A stretch of 64,000 nt of DNA. Origin: Typhlomys cinereus. Its lineage: Eukaryota; Chordata; Mammalia; Rodentia; Platacanthomyidae. The position numbers and the translations under genes were made by a program. The notes beneath the pieces were generated by a model. The model saw only the letters and a list, made by a program, of their open reading frames with translations. It was not told the DNA's origin and did no database searches. The stretch covers positions 11,285,634 to 11,349,633 of the forward strand of contig JALPQD010000016.1 in NCBI GenBank assembly GCA_023101885.1, in the 5' to 3' direction. How positions within the stretch are numbered: position 1 is the stretch's first letter; each line of letters begins with the position of its first letter. Positions 62,450-64,000 of this stretch are shown here, in pieces.

Positions 62450-62650
62450 AAGTGCTCTAGGAACAATATGACTAGAGTTTGAACCCTGTCTCTTCTTAGA
62501 TCATGGAGTATTATGAGATCATTAAGGCCACTGAACATATTTATGAGTGTAAAATGGAGCAATAATAGTTCCTTTCAAAGCTGTGATAATGTTAATGATA
62601 TAAAGTATGCTATGAATTTTTCCAGTAGCAGGTACTAATTATTATTATCA
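62450..62650 (+). mobile_element. MIR SINE fragment
   Basis: GACTAGAGTTTGAACCCTG...TAAAATGGAGCAATAATAGTTCC...GTGATAATGTTAATGATATAAAGTATGC...TACTAATTATTATTAT follows the MIR core and 3' end in forward order. Confidence 0.7.
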
Positions 62651-63049
62651 AAACTGGGCCCTTCCCACCATTTTCCCCTCAAAGCCACTCATTACTATTC
62701 ACCTCAGTCTTTGAATTCTACATCTACCATTTCAATAAGGAACTATTAGTGTAATCACCTAGTCTAATCTTAAGAATTCATAAGTTCTATGGTGTATAAA
62801 GAAGATGGCAATAAAAACTCTTTTGGATCTTTGTTAGGGAAAAAGAGATAGGAAGGGTCAGAATTGAGGTCTGGAAGCTAAGATATAACCCTTACCACAG
62901 ATTTATTGTGATTGAAGAATCTTATTTTTTTCAATGACAGTAATAACAGCCAGGAATTCTGTGCAACATAAACATTTATTGAATCTTTGTGAAGCTTGTG
63001 CAAGCATAAATCAGAAGGATACTTCCAAGATGGTTTATTACTCTTCATA

Positions 63050-63165
63050 TTTTCAGACAAAGGCTGAGTTTTGAAAGTGGAAGAAACTCAAACTTTCCCA
63101 AGGTCATACCACTAGCGTGCATTTTATGTGGAATTTAACCACCTGACCACATTCTACAAGCCACT
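63050..63165 (-). mobile_element. MIR-like core fragment
   Basis: GAAACTCAAACTTTCCCAAGGTCATACCACTAG is the inverted MIR core motif. The flanks are decayed. Confidence 0.55.
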
Positions 63166-64000
63166 CTTGTGTCTTCCTCTCTTAATATCATACTTTGTTA
63201 GCCAGGTATAGTATCATTACTTATGTGTAGGGAAAGTTCCATTCTACAATGTTGTCATAATATAAGCAGTATAGAAGCAAAGAAATGAGCTGCCCCCTAG
63301 AGATTCATATTGATATCCACACAACACAAAATCCTTATTTTAAATACGAAAACCTTTCCTCAGTCAAGCATGTTTGTAAAGAAGAGTGTGAAAGAAGTGA
63401 AAGAAGTCTCAAAGTGACTAATGACTCCCTCAGCTTCAATGCTGGATGCTGCAATTGATCCCTATGGAGATTTTGTCACTTGTGTCGTATTTAAAACTCT
63501 GGAATGACTAGGTACACGATGCCCTGTTAGGAGTACTCTTGCTAAATGAGTTTTACTGCACATAGACGATCTTAAAATGTTTTCTTCCATCTAGAGCAAC
63601 TTCTATTTCACATGAGAAAAAAAGAAAGAACCACATTTCCATCAAAATTATGAAAACGATAAGATCTTCAGAATTCGGGCAGTGTATTTTCAGGAATGGG
63701 AATTGTAAAATATTTATTCACCTTCGATAAACATATACACACCTTCACAGTGTGTATTGATTAATCATTTGAAATGAATCTCTTAGGCCTTCCAGTCTTT
63801 TCACTTAGTTTATTTCAACCTGCTCCGATGAACATGTTCATTAACAGGAGGGTGCATTAACATGAAGATTCTTTTCCAATCTTCAAAAACACTATTAGGA
63901 TAAATATATCTACTTAACTGATAATTGTAATCTCTGGGAAATTTTCTCAATAAGAAAAGCTTATTTGATGTGAGCATTTTATTCAAGAAGGCTTTTTATA

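Larger units (their letters stand above)
33257..64000 (-). other. Cdh8: Cdh8 upstream intron (continues beyond window)
   Basis: Everything from the acceptor of the penultimate exon to the window end lies upstream of it on the minus strand. No exon carrying the preceding EC5 segment was recognised, so I infer a single intron of at least 30.7 kb. An exon of about 120 bp could be missed by eye. Large introns are usual for type II cadherin genes. The contents are annotated separately and are mostly retroelement fragments and microsatellites. Confidence 0.75.

Noticed and set aside
1..64000. CRISPR arrays, bacterial operons, riboswitches or phage features
   Set aside because: Sequence composition, SINE/LINE content and spliced exons are those of a mammalian genome; the tandem repeats present are microsatellites without spacers.

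Overview
This is nuclear DNA from a mammal, almost certainly a rodent. It is AT-rich and intron/intergene-like. It holds the last two coding exons of one multi-exon cadherin gene and many L1 LINEs, tRNA- and 7SL-type SINEs and microsatellites. B1- and B4-like SINEs point to a rodent of the mouse-related clade. The youngest L1 has a GC-rich tandem-monomer 5'UTR, and the youngest SINE is a ~200-bp tRNA-headed family with a CA-rich tail. I do not recognise either as a standard mouse or rat family, so a dipodoid (jerboa-like) or another non-murid myodont rodent is plausible. That species guess is weak. No bacterial features, CRISPR arrays, tRNA or rRNA genes are present.

Layout. 1-1131: AT-rich DNA with an (AT)n run. 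1132-4935: a 5'-truncated, dead L1 (+). 4984-11464: a full-length L1 (+) flanked by a target-site duplication. It has a CpG-rich 5'UTR of two monomers plus a tether, ORF1, ORF2 and a G-rich 3'UTR. Each ORF is interrupted by one single-base frameshift in an A-run, and all the catalytic landmarks I checked are intact. 11480-30000: gene desert downstream of the cadherin gene, with old MIR, L2, L1 and B4-like copies, one young SINE and microsatellites.

30667-33256 (minus strand): the 3' end of Cdh8 (cadherin-8, type II classical cadherin). The terminal exon is 30667-31160 and the penultimate exon 33005-33256, separated by a 1,844-bp phase-1 intron that splits the transmembrane helix. The 3'UTR runs toward lower coordinates. 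From 33257 to the window end is Cdh8 intron (over 30 kb), in which I found no further exon. It contains a 3' L1 fragment with a 17-bp TSD, two 168-bp L1 3'-end insertions with TSDs, several older L1 3'UTRs, young and old SINEs, MIRs, and two stretches that look like candidate conserved noncoding elements.

Working together: the only host gene is Cdh8, whose product is a neuronal adhesion receptor. The L1 supplies the reverse transcriptase/endonuclease machinery that, by established knowledge, mobilises both L1 and the SINEs seen here. The TSDs and A-rich tails fit that mechanism. Residue positions for ORF2 assume one missing base at the A-run near 6930. Cdh8 residue numbers are approximate, counted back from a 799-residue protein recalled from memory.
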